DNA of 44,922 bases, from assembly GCF_009908295.1 (NCBI RefSeq), contig NZ_JAAALO010000016.1:1-44922 (forward strand), written 5' to 3'. This DNA is from Micromonospora rubida. GTDB taxonomy: Bacteria; Actinomycetota; Actinomycetes; Mycobacteriales; Micromonosporaceae. A program made the translations under genes and the position numbers. This document shows, piece by piece, positions 7,138 through 15,333 of the stretch; positions within the stretch are counted from its first letter, which is position 1, and each line of letters begins with the position of its first letter. The notes under the pieces are model-generated. The model searched no databases. It saw nothing but the letters and a program-made list of their open reading frames with translations, and was not told the DNA's origin.

Positions 7138-8644
7138 CCAACCTTAGGAGCGCGGCCGCAGCGCCCGTGTGGAACGACAACTGCTGACCTATGAGCACTG
7201 GGGACTTCCCGCGCTTGAACGGCCCAACATTCGCAACCATCGGGCCTTGAACCCAATCAAATCCGTGCATGGGCGCCGAGCCGGTCCGTTGTCCGCGAAC
7301 AAATTGATTATACGCGGCACCACCGTCGCCAGGGAAATCCAAACCGTTCAAGCCGTTAAGCGCCGAGCGGCTCGCCCGAAAATGAAGTACAGATCCATTC
7401 TTGCCATACCTACGTGCAGCCCAGTCCTCGGCCTGCGCCCTGTCGGTTGTTGTATAGAAGCCCTGCCCAAAGTCCTTATCCGAATTGGCGTACTGCGTAT
7501 CCACGCCATTCTTTCGAATATTGTCTGCACCACCCGAACTTGTTCCATGGTATAGGTCGATCAGGTCATCGTCGCCATCACCGCAGTTGTGGACGAGGAC
7601 TGGCTGGTCACCGGCGAGTACATAGTACGTGTGGATGTCGGCGACGGTGAGGTCATGCATCCGCTGGTTGCCGGTGAAGTTGTGTACTGCGGTGATCGTG
7701 ACCTGGCGGCCGGGCCCGCCGCCGCCCATGCCGGCGCCGGTGCCGTCGCCCTCGAGGCGTTTGTCGTCGTGGACCAGCAGGCGGTGTCCGGCCTTGAGTT
7801 GGCCCGCGTTGACCCAGTGTTGTTCGGTCGCGTCCCAGAAGGGGTGGTTCTGGGTGGTCTTGAGGACTGTCTGCTTGCCCGACTTCGTGTCGCGGACGGT
7901 GACGTCGGTCAGGTCCCGGTCCTGGTTGATGTGGAGCTGGGTGATGCGTTTCGCCTCGGTCCTGCCGCTGTCCGGTTCGGTTGCCGCTACCTCGTCGCCG
8001 ATGCTGAGGTCGGAGATGGGCCGGCTGCTGCCGTCGGCCAGCAGGACCAGGGTGGACGGAGCGAAGCTGTGACAGCCCGCCTCCTGCCTACGGGCCGGAC
8101 CCGGGGCGGACGAGTTCCCGCCGGAGGATCGGCTGGCCGACCGTGCGGGCGAGCCGCCGCTACCGCCACTCTTCGTCGCCGCGGCTCGGGCCGAGGAGCC
8201 GCCACCGGCCTTCACCGCGCTGCCGCCGGGCATCCGGCTGCCGAGGCTGGGCAGGCGGCTGGCTGCGCCGCCGAGCGCCTTGGTACCGATAGCGCCGCCG
8301 AATCGTCCGAGTCCCGCCGACAGTGCGCCGTCGAGGCCGCCTTCGATCATGGTGCCGGCGAGGCCGCTCCAGGAGAATTCCTCATCACCGCGGGAGACGT
8401 CGACCATGAAGCCGGTGCCTGCGGCGAGTGCGCCGGCTGCGGCGCCGGCAAGGAGGAGGCAGCCGACGCCGGTGGCGCAGAGGGCGCCTATGGCGACGGT
8501 GGCGACCAGGCCCGCGGCCACGGTCGCGGCGAACCGCCAGGGATCCTTCTTGATGGCCTGGACTGTTGACTTGACGCTGTCGATGGTTTTCTTAACGGCC
8601 TTCTTGGCTGTCTCCTTGACACACTTGCCCACGCCCTTGGACAT
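7130..8644 (-). pseudogene. Polymorphic toxin C-terminal part: HINT domain plus predicted ADP-ribosyltransferase tip
   Basis: From M at 8644 the frame encodes about 504 aa: a Lys-rich and hydrophobic segment (about residues 1-75), a Ser/Gly/Ala-rich linker, and a pretoxin HINT domain (about 190-352, beginning CHSFAPSTLVLLADGSSRPI and ending YYVLAGDQPVLVHNC). The tip at 353-504 has LYHGTSSGGADNIRKNG and DFGQGFYTTTDRAQAEDWA. LYHGT and GFYTT with a following QAE..A are features of DUF3990-like ADP-ribosyltransferase folds. HINT would release the tip by self-cleavage. The usual RHS or delivery N-terminus is missing: an IS3-type end begins at about 8667. It is therefore 5'-truncated, though toxin and immunity cassettes can persist as silent tips. 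Confidence 0.7.
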
Positions 8645-8666
8645 GCGGGACTGCACCCGGTTCGGT

Positions 8667-9300
8667 TGACTCCTGACCTGTGAGGATCTGTTCCTCGCTG
8701 GAAGGATGTCTGTCATGCCGAAAGCGTTCCCCCTGGAGTTCCGCCGTGACGTGGTCGCGGTCGCCCGCAAGGGTGAGGCCCCGATCACCCAGATCGCGAA
8801 GGACTTCGGGATCTCCGAGGCCTGTCTGCACCGCTGGCTCAAGCTCGCCGACGTCGCCGAGGGCGTCCGTCCCGGAACCACCAGTTCCGAGTCTGCGGAG
8901 CTGCGGGAGCTGCGCCGCAGGAACAAGGTGTTGGAGCAGGAGAACGAGATCCTGCGTCGAGCCGCGGCGTACTTCGCCAAGGAGATCTCCCCAAAATGAC
9001 GTACCCGCTGGTCGGTGACCTGGCCGCGGACGGGATCCCCGTCGCGGTGACCTGCCGGGTGCTGGGATTCAGCAAGCAGGCCTACTACGCGTGGAAGAAG
9101 ACCCCGGTCACCCGCCGGGACCTCGACGACGCGCATCTGATCAACGCTGCCCTCGACATCCACGCTGACGATCCGGCGTTCGGGTACCAGTTCATCGCCG
9201 ATGAACTGCCCGCCCACGGCATCACCGCCGGCCGCAACCGGGTGGCCAGGTTGTGCTCACCGCAGCGCCTCTGGTCGGTGTTCGCCAAACGCAGTGTCAA
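8667..9300 (+). mobile_element. IS3-family element 1, truncated at its right side
   Basis: The left end is placed near 8667 (tgactcctgacctgtgagg), where similarity to the toxin gene stops. The order is left end, orfA, overlapping orfB. The right half is lost at about 9300 where a second IS3-type end begins, so the element cannot move by itself. Confidence 0.6.
8715..8999 (+). CDS. IS3-family transposase OrfA (helix-turn-helix subunit)
   Basis: This is 94 aa from ATG 8715, with ggaagg about 9 nt upstream (ATG 8706 is too close to that site). MPKAFPLEFRRDVVAVARKG and ITQIAKDFGISEACLHRWLK form the HTH_Tnp_1 domain, followed by a leucine-zipper-like helix (LRELRRRNKVLEQENEILRR). OrfA binds the IS ends and is normally joined to OrfB by programmed frameshifting. 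The overlap with orfB is 4 bp (8996-8999). It appears intact but lacks a functional partner. Confidence 0.8.
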   Translation: MPKAFPLEFRRDVVAVARKGEAPITQIAKDFGISEACLHRWLKLADVAEGVRPGTTSSESAELRELRRRNKVLEQENEILRRAAAYFAKEISPK

Positions 9301-9313
9301 GCCCGGGGTTTGA
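8996..9313 (+). pseudogene. IS3-family transposase OrfB, truncated
   Basis: The frame encodes the N-terminal HTH_21 region of OrfB (GYQFIADELPAHGITAGRNR, VARLCSPQRLWSVFAKR) and then ends at KPGV. The DDE core that should follow (WLTDITEH and onward) is absent because a second element begins at about 9300. It is non-functional. Confidence 0.8.
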
Positions 9314-9390
9314 TGGAGAGTTTGATGTTCCCCGGGTTTGGTGGAGTCGGTTTGGTTGACTTTCGTGCGTTTCGCTCGTTGAGGAGTGAC

Positions 9391-10296
9391 GTGCCGAAAA
9401 GTTACCCACCCGAGTTCCGCCGCAAGGTCCTTGATCTACTGAAGGCCGGCCGATCGGTGGCCGACCTGGTCCGGGACCTGCAGATCAGCGACCAGACCGT
9501 CTATACCTGGCGGCGCCAGGAATTGATCGACACCGGGCAGCTACCCGGGATCACGTCGAGGGACCAGGTCGAGCTGGTCGCCGCGCGGCGTCGTATCGCC
9601 GAGTTGGAGACCGAACTCGCGGTCCACCGTCGTGCCGCCGAGTTGCTCAAGGAGGCGGTGCCCCCAAAAGGCCGGTACGCGGCCATCAAACAGATGGCCG
9701 CTGAGGGGTTGCCGGTGAACGTGTGTTGCCGCGTCTTGAGGGTGTCCGTGTCGGGCTACTACGCCTGGCTCGGCCGACCGCTGTCGGCGCGGGCGTTGCG
9801 GCACGCCTGGCTGATCGAGCGGATCCGCGCGGTCCACGTCGCGTCGCGAGGCGTGTACGGCGCAGGCCGGGTCCACGCGGAGCTGAGGCTCGGGCAGGGA
9901 ATCGTGGTCGGCCACAACGCGGTGGAGATGTTGATGCGGCGGGCCGGGATCAAAGGCCTTCCCCACCGACGGCGTCCCCGGCCAAAGCATCAAACTCCGA
10001 CCGCGGCGGACCTGGTCAACCGCGACTTCAGCCGTGTGGAGCCCAACCGGCTCTGGGTTACCGACATCACCGAGCACCCGACCAGGGAGGGCAAGGTCTA
10101 CTGCGCGGTCGTGCTGGACACCTACTCGCGGAAGGTCGTCGGCTGGTCAATCGACGCCACGCAAACCGCCACCCTCCACCCTGGTCACCAACGCGCTGGG
10201 CATGGCGATCAGCAACCGCCAACCGCAACCGGGCACGATCATCCACTCGGATCACGGAGTTCAGGGCGGATTCCAGTGGTCGTCGCAACACCCTAA
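9391..10296 (+). pseudogene. IS3-family element 2 transposase, fused OrfAB, frameshifted and truncated
   Basis: GTG 9391 is preceded by gaggag. MPKSYPPEFRRKVLDLLKAG and VADLVRDLQISDQTVYTWRR are the OrfA HTH. The frame continues without a break into OrfB (GRYAAIKQMAAEGLPVNVCC, HTH_21; then NRLWVTDITEHPTREGKVYC with the first catalytic Asp). At about 10170 the frame shifts: the second Asp region (TIIHSDHGVQ) is in another frame. Soon after, IS30-type sequence begins, so the catalytic Glu is missing. The likely left end lies near 9295-9330, with two imperfect gggtttgatggag copies. Confidence 0.75.
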
Positions 10297-10310
10297 TCGA
10301 GGGGTGTGCC

Positions 10311-10687
10311 ATGGGAAGACCTGCGGGCTGGACGACGACGGTGACGGGAAGGCCGGCGATGCGGTCGCCGGGTCGGCCAGGTGTGAACGAGCATCGGGAG
10401 GTGCGGCGGCAGTTCTGGCGGCGGATCGCTGAGGGTCTGTCGAGCGAGGAGGCCGCGGCGGCGTGTGGTGTGTCGCAGTCGGTGGGTGGGCGCTGGTTTC
10501 GTCAGGGTGGCGGTATGTCGCCTTTATCGCTGAGACCTCTGTCGGGCCGCTACCTGTCCTTCGCCGAACGCGAGGAGTCCGCCCTGCTCAAAGCTCAGGG
10601 CGAAGGCGTGCGGGAGATCAGCCGGGCGGTGGGCAGTGACGCATCGACGATCTCGCGGGAACTGCGCCGCAACGCTGCTACACGGGT
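10311..10687 (+). pseudogene. IS30-family transposase, N-terminal fragment
   Basis: ATG 10311 starts a frame typical of the IS30 family: RRIAEGLSSEEAAAACGVSQ (first HTH), WFRQGGG, then SGRYLSFAEREESALLKAQG and SDASTISRELRRNAATR (second HTH). After about 125 residues similarity stops at 10687 and integrase sequence follows. The DDE core is missing, so it is inactive. Presumed left-end sequence lies around 10280-10300. Confidence 0.75.
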
Positions 10688-10691
10688 GGGC

Positions 10692-10944
10692 GCGCGCACC
10701 GACTGGCCGCACCGCCAGGTGTACCGAGCTGATGGCCAAACTCGGGATGCGCAAGGTCCGGCCGTACGACGCCCGGCACGCCTGCCTGACATACCTCGCC
10801 GGGGTCGGCGTCCCCGACGTCGTGCTCGCCGCCTGGGCCGGCCACGCGGACGGCTGCACGCTCGCCAAGCGGGTCTACGTCCACCCCGACAGCGGCCACC
10901 TCGATGTGGCCGCCGACCACCTGGAAACAGGGCTGTTCGGGTGA
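10692..10944 (+). pseudogene. Integrase C-terminal remnant beside tRNA-Pro
   Basis: The last 70 residues (MAKLGMRKVRPYDARHACLT through to ETGLFG) are nearly the same as the end of the intact integrase at 2449-3630 and keep the RHACL, WAGHADG and RVYVHPDS catalytic motifs. Upstream, RTDWPHRQVYR continues the match but in another frame, and the rest is replaced by IS30 sequence at about 10688. The gene is dead. It sits 103 bp from the tRNA-Pro att copy, the expected place for a resident element's integrase. Confidence 0.8.
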
Positions 10945-10997
10945 CGCCAGGACCACAGATTGAAACAGTACGAGCGTACGTGAGACGGAACAGCGAA

Positions 10998-11031
10998 AGA
11001 GCCCTGATCCGAGTAGGTGAATCAAGGCTCT
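10998..11031 (-). terminator. tRNA-Pro terminator hairpin
   Basis: On the minus strand an 11-bp stem with one G-U pair (AGAGCCTTGAT and ATCAGGGCTCT) is followed by TTTCG. It lies 17 nt beyond the 3' end of tRNA-Pro and is the likely intrinsic terminator of that gene. Confidence 0.65.
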
Positions 11032-11047
11032 GACCTGCTGAAACTCT

Positions 11048-11122
<75 letters not shown>

Positions 11123-11260
11123 ATTGCTCCCGCGCGGCGTTTCCTTCCCGCGATAGCCGATACAGCTTAACCCACGATCTTCCCCGCGCCCGCATCGGCC
11201 CCGCCTACTTCGGCGCCACCCCACACCCCGCAAAGCGTCCTAGGAGGGTGGGTGGGGACG

Positions 11261-11296
11261 GAAAAGCCGGGCGGGGCACTGGGCCCTGCCCGGCTT
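11261..11296 (-). terminator. Intrinsic terminator after der
   Basis: aagccgggc (11264-11272) pairs with gcccggctt (11288-11296), with inner pairing extending the stem. On the minus strand it is followed by TTCC after a TTTT run shared with the stem base. It begins 20 bp after the der stop and ends the minus-strand housekeeping series. Confidence 0.75.
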
Positions 11297-11315
11297 CAGG
11301 CCGTACGACGAAGGG

Positions 11316-12719
11316 TCAGCCGTGTGCCTTGCCCCGGCCGCCCGGGCCGAGCTTCTTGCGCGGGCGTACCGAGATCTCCACCGGGCTGCCCTCGAAGCCG
11401 AACTCCTCGCGGAGCTTGCGCTCGACGAAGCGCTGGTAGCCGGCGTCCAGGGGCGCGGTGGTGAAGAGCACGAACCGCGGCGGGGCGACGCCCGCCTGGG
11501 TGGCGAAGAGGATCTTCGGCGCCCGCCCGCCGCGCACCGGGTGCGGGGTGGCCTGCACCAGCGCGGTCAGCCACTGGTTGAGCTGGGCGGTCGGCACCCG
11601 GGTCTCCCAGCTCGCCAGGGCCTTGCGCAGCGACGGGGCGAGCTTGTCGACCGCGCGGCCGGTCATCGCCGACAGGTTGAGCCGCAGCGCCCACGGGATG
11701 CGGCGCAGCTCCCGCTCGATCTCCTTGTCCAGGTAGTACCGGCGGTCGCCGTCGACCAGGTCCCACTTGTTGAAGGCGATCACCAGCGCCCGGCCGGACT
11801 CGGTGACCATGGCCAGGATCCGCTGGTCCTGCTCGCTGATCGGCTCGCTGGAGTCGAGCAGCACCACCGCCACCTCGGCGGCCTCGATCGCCCCGGCGGT
11901 CCGCAGGCTGGCGTAGTACTCGGTGCCGCTGGCCCTGCCGACCCGCTTGCGCAGCCCGGCCGTGTCCACCAGCTGCCAGGTCTCCCCGCCGATGGTGACC
12001 AGGCTGTCCACCGGGTCGACGGTGGTGCCGGCGACCGCGTCGACGACCGCCCGCTCCTCGCCGGAGAACCGGTTGAGCAGGCTGGACTTGCCGACGTTGG
12101 GGCGGCCGACCAGGGCCACCCGGCGCGGCCCGCGCGGGCGGTTCTCCTCGATGGGCGGCGCCTCGGGCAGCGCCTCCAGGATCTTGTCGAGCAGGTCGCC
12201 GGAGCCCCGGCCGTGCAGCGCGGAGACCGGGTACGGCTCACCGAGGCCGAGGGACCACAGCGAGGTCGCCTCCATCTCGATGGCGGTGTTGTCGGCCTTG
12301 TTGGCCACCAGGATGACCGGCTTGGCGCTGCGCCGCAGCATCTTCACGGCGGCCTCGTCCACGTCGGTGGAGCCGACCATCGCGTCGACCACGAAGATCA
12401 CCACGTCGGCGGTGGCAACGGCGATCTCGGCCTGCGCGGCGATCGCCGCGGCCCGGTCCTTCGCGTCGGGTTCCCAGCCGCCGGTGTCCACGACGGTGAA
12501 CGCCCGGCCGGTCCACTGCGCGTCGTAGGGGACCCGGTCCCGGGTCACCCCGGGGACGTCCTCCACGACCGCCTGGCGGCGGCCGATGATCCTGTTCACC
12601 AGGGTGGACTTGCCGACGTTGGGGCGGCCCACCACGGCCACCACCGGCACCGGGCCGGCCGGCTCCTCGGCGTCGAGGTCCGGAGCGCGCAGCTCCGTCC
12701 AGCTCTCGTCCGTGGTCAT
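11316..12719 (-). CDS. der: GTPase Der (EngA), ribosome assembly
   Basis: This 467-aa protein has two tandem GTPase domains and a C-terminal KH-like domain, the unique Der layout. Both P-loops are visible (VVGRPNVGKSTLVNRI near residue 30; LVGRPNVGKSSLLNRF near 205), with switch motifs DTGGWEP and DTAGL and base-specificity motifs NKAD and NKWD. Der acts in 50S subunit maturation in the cytosol. The N-terminal extension of about 25 residues (MTTDESWTELRAPDLDAEEP) is common in actinobacteria. The ATG at 12719 overlaps the cmk stop (ATGA), so it is likely translationally coupled to cmk. A terminator follows. Confidence 0.97.
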   Translation of the reverse strand: MTTDESWTELRAPDLDAEEPAGPVPVVAVVGRPNVGKSTLVNRIIGRRQAVVEDVPGVTRDRVPYDAQWTGRAFTVVDTGGWEPDAKDRAAAIAAQAEIAVATADVVIFVVDAMVGSTDVDEAAVKMLRRSAKPVILVANKADNTAIEMEATSLWSLGLGEPYPVSALHGRGSGDLLDKILEALPEAPPIEENRPRGPRRVALVGRPNVGKSSLLNRFSGEERAVVDAVAGTTVDPVDSLVTIGGETWQLVDTAGLRKRVGRASGTEYYASLRTAGAIEAAEVAVVLLDSSEPISEQDQRILAMVTESGRALVIAFNKWDLVDGDRRYYLDKEIERELRRIPWALRLNLSAMTGRAVDKLAPSLRKALASWETRVPTAQLNQWLTALVQATPHPVRGGRAPKILFATQAGVAPPRFVLFTTAPLDAGYQRFVERKLREEFGFEGSPVEISVRPRKKLGPGGRGKAHG

Positions 12720-13396
12720 GCCACTCCCCGTTCGGTCAGCAGTGCGCGCAGCCGGTCGACGACCTCGTCGATGCCCAGCTCTGTGGTGTCCAGCACCACC
12801 GCGTCGGCCGCCTGCTGCAACGGGTCGGCCTTGCGGGTCGAGTCGAGCTGGTCCCGGCGGGCCAGGTCGGCGGCCGTGGCGGCCACGTCGGCGGCGTCCT
12901 CGGCGCTGCGCCGCTGGGCACGGGCCACCTCGGAGGCGGTCAGGTAGACCTTCAGGTCCGCGTCCGGCGCGACGACCGAGCCGATGTCCCGGCCCTCCAC
13001 CACGATCCGGCCGGCCTTGGCGATCAACTCCCGCTGCCGGGACACCAGGAGCGCTCGCACCGACGGCACGGCGGCCACGGCGGAGACCGCGGCGGTGACC
13101 TCGGGGCCCCGGATCTCCCGGTCGACGGTCACCCCGTCGACGGTCACCCCGTACCCCTGGGGATCGGTGCCGATGCGCAGGTCGACCTCAGCGGCGACCT
13201 TGCCCACGGCGGCGGCGTCGGTCAGGTCGACCCCGGAGCGCAGCACCGCCCAGGTGATCGCCCGGTACATCGCGCCGGTGTCCAGATAGCGGGCACCGAG
13301 CCCGGCGGCGAGCCGCCGGGAGACGGTGGACTTACCCGAACCGGACGGCCCGTCCACAGCTACCACGCAGCGCCCGGCCCGTACGTTTTCCTCCAC
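12716..13396 (-). CDS. cmk: Cytidylate kinase
   Basis: This is a 226-aa P-loop kinase that phosphorylates CMP and dCMP using ATP. Visible motifs are VVAVDGPSGSGKSTVSRRLA (Walker A), YLDTGAMYRAITWAVLRSGV, the CMP-site loop EGRDIGSVVAPDADLK, and the Arg-rich lid (ARAQRRSAED). GTG 13396 is chosen because GGAGG lies 6 nt upstream; the frame stays open further upstream (to 13462) without a ribosome binding site. It overlaps der by 4 bp. The order rluB, cmk, der is conserved in actinobacteria. The 184 bp between rluB and cmk hold no other gene. Confidence 0.95.
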   Translation of the reverse strand: MEENVRAGRCVVAVDGPSGSGKSTVSRRLAAGLGARYLDTGAMYRAITWAVLRSGVDLTDAAAVGKVAAEVDLRIGTDPQGYGVTVDGVTVDREIRGPEVTAAVSAVAAVPSVRALLVSRQRELIAKAGRIVVEGRDIGSVVAPDADLKVYLTASEVARAQRRSAEDAADVAATAADLARRDQLDSTRKADPLQQAADAVVLDTTELGIDEVVDRLRALLTERGVA

Positions 13397-13580
13397 CGTG
13401 ATCCTCCTCAGCCCGTGCCTCGCGGGGCCCGGCGGCCCGTCGCGAGCGGTTGTCGTCGTCAATCATGCCCGCGGCCCACTTTCGGCCGCGCGCGACGCCG
13501 CCGGTGGCGACCCACGCCACCGCACGCCCCGCCCGGGGCGCCACGGAAGCCTACCGGTCGTGGTACCCCGCACTGCGGGG

Positions 13581-14351
13581 TCAGTCACCCACGGCCTTGA
13601 ACAGCGCGGCGACCTCCGCGTTGGTGAGCCTGCGGGTCCGCCCGGCGCGCAGGTCGCCGAGGCGGATCGGCCCGATCGCGGTACGCACCAGCCGGGCCAC
13701 CGGGTGCCCGACCTCGTCCAGCAGACGCCGGACGATGTGCTTGCGCCCCTCGTGCAGGGTCAGCTCCACCTGGGCGGTCTTGCCCAGGGTGTCCACCAGC
13801 TTGAAGGAGTCCACCGTCACAGGGCCGTCCTCCAGCTCGATCCCGGCCGCCAGCCGCCTGCCGAGGCTGCGCGGGATCGGCCCGGCCACCTCGCACAGGT
13901 ACGTCTTCGACACCCCGTACGACGGGTGCATGAGCCGGTGGGCGAGGGTGCCGTCGTTGGTGAGCAGCAGCAGGCCCTCGCTGTCCGCGTCGAGCCGCCC
14001 GACGTGGTAGACCCGCTGCTCCACCCGGTTGCTGATGAAGTCCGACAGCGCGGCGCGGCCCTTCTCGTCCGCCATGGTGGAAACCACCCCGCGTGGCTTG
14101 TTCATCGCCAGGTACACCAGGCGGGTGTCGACCTGGAGGCGCTCGCCGTCGACGTGGATGACGTCGCTGGTCGGGTCGGCCCGGTCGCCGAGCTGGGCCA
14201 CCCGGCCGTTCACCGTGACCTGCCGGCGGAAGATCAGGTCTTCGCAGGCACGCCGGGAGCCCACGCCGGCGGCGGCCAGCACCTTCTGGAGGCGTTCGGC
14301 CCCCTCGAAGACGGGCGCGTCGGGTTTGGGGGCACGTTCATCGCGTGGCAT
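13581..14351 (-). CDS. rluB: 23S rRNA pseudouridine synthase, RluB type
   Basis: This 256-aa protein has an N-terminal S4 RNA-binding domain (RLQKVLAAAGVGSRRACEDL) and an RsuA/RluB catalytic domain with the signature HVGRLDADSEGLLLLTNDG, where the Asp after RL is catalytic. It modifies a uridine in helix 89 to 90 of 23S rRNA in its family. ATG 14351 has AGAAGAG 7 nt upstream; TTG 14357 is a weaker alternative. The start overlaps the end of scpB by 14 bp, suggesting coupled translation. The conserved scpA-scpB-rluB cluster supports the call. Confidence 0.93.
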   Translation of the reverse strand: MPRDERAPKPDAPVFEGAERLQKVLAAAGVGSRRACEDLIFRRQVTVNGRVAQLGDRADPTSDVIHVDGERLQVDTRLVYLAMNKPRGVVSTMADEKGRAALSDFISNRVEQRVYHVGRLDADSEGLLLLTNDGTLAHRLMHPSYGVSKTYLCEVAGPIPRSLGRRLAAGIELEDGPVTVDSFKLVDTLGKTAQVELTLHEGRKHIVRRLLDEVGHPVARLVRTAIGPIRLGDLRAGRTRRLTNAEVAALFKAVGD

Positions 14352-15333
14352 CGGCAAGCTCTTCTACGTCGTCGGGGAGGAACGGGGCGAGTGGCGGCAG
14401 CTCGTTGACGGAGTTCAGCCCCAGCTTTTCCAGGAACATCGTGGTGGTCCGGTAGAGGAACGCCCCGCTGTCCGGTTCGGTGCCGCACTCCTCGACCAGG
14501 CCGCGGGAGACCAGCGTACGGATCACCCCGTCGCAGTTGACACCCCGGATGGCCGAGATCCGCGACCGGGTCACCGGCTGCTTGTACGCCACCACGGCCA
14601 GTGTCTCCAGCGCCGCCTGGGTCAGCCGGACCGACTGCCCGTCCAGGACGAACCGCTCGACGTACGTAGCGTATTCCGGCCGGGTGTACAACCGCCAGCC
14701 GCCGGCCGCCCGGCGCAGCTCGAAGCCGTGCCCGGCGGCGGTGTAGCCGGCCGCGATGTCGTCGAGCACCGGGCCGATCCGCTCGGGAGACTGCTCCAGC
14801 ACCTGGGCGAGGGTCAGCTCAGCGACCGGCTCGTCCACCACCAGCAGGATCGCCTCCAACGCGCCGCGCAGCTCCGCGTCGTCGAGCACCACGGCCGGCG
14901 GCGGCTCGGGTGCCCTCCGCCGGCCCCGCCTCGGCGCGCCTCCCTCAGGAGCAGCACCGCCGACCCCGTCACCGCCAACGGCCCCGCCACCCGCTCCGCC
15001 AACTGCTCCGCCTGCCGCGAGGTCCTCGGCGGCGGCCACGTCCGCTCCGGCGGTGTCCGCGTCGTCCCCCGGTGCGCCCGCGTCTGCGCCCCTGGGCGGT
15101 TCCGCCCCCTGGCGGTGCCGATCCGCGCCCGGTTCCGCTGCCGCAGCGACCCCGTCGGAGATCTTGGAGGGATTCGGCCCTCCGGGGGGCCGTTTGCTTC
15201 CAAGATCTTCCGGAGTCTGGGCGGGGCCGACCGGTGCGGGGGGTTCCGGGCGGGGCTGGGCGGGGCGGTCCCAGGGCGGGACCCAGGCGGCGGCCTGGTC
15301 GGCCAGGGAGTCGGGGCGTTCCTCTTCGCTCAT
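14338..15333 (-). CDS. scpB: Segregation and condensation protein ScpB, long N-terminal extension
   Basis: ScpB is a winged-helix kleisin-associated protein of the SMC-ScpAB condensin. The conserved part starts near residue 150 (LRGALEAILLVVDEPVAELT) and runs through RLTQAALETLAVVAYKQPVT, ISAIRGVNCDGVIRTLVSRG and FLYRTTTMFLEKLGL. The product is 331 aa, against about 200 in most bacteria. The excess is an N-terminal 140-residue Pro/Ala/Gly-rich, probably disordered region containing WVPPWDRP. ATG 15333 follows AGGAG and overlaps the scpA stop (ATGA). Confidence 0.93.
   Translation of the reverse strand: MSEEERPDSLADQAAAWVPPWDRPAQPRPEPPAPVGPAQTPEDLGSKRPPGGPNPSKISDGVAAAAEPGADRHRQGAEPPRGADAGAPGDDADTAGADVAAAEDLAAGGAVGGAGGGAVGGDGVGGAAPEGGAPRRGRRRAPEPPPAVVLDDAELRGALEAILLVVDEPVAELTLAQVLEQSPERIGPVLDDIAAGYTAAGHGFELRRAAGGWRLYTRPEYATYVERFVLDGQSVRLTQAALETLAVVAYKQPVTRSRISAIRGVNCDGVIRTLVSRGLVEECGTEPDSGAFLYRTTTMFLEKLGLNSVNELPPLAPFLPDDVEELADATR

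Noticed and set aside
8645..9217. Upstream in-frame extension of the toxin gene to 9217
   Set aside because: That part is antisense to the IS3 transposase genes and shows no toxin similarity.
11322..12947. Long plus-strand frames opposite der, and similar frames opposite parA, pyrG, recN and the S8 protease
   Set aside because: They are open only because of high third-position GC on the coding strand and carry no domain motifs.
13397..13580. Possible small gene between rluB and cmk
   Set aside because: Only short frames without start signals; none resembles a known protein.
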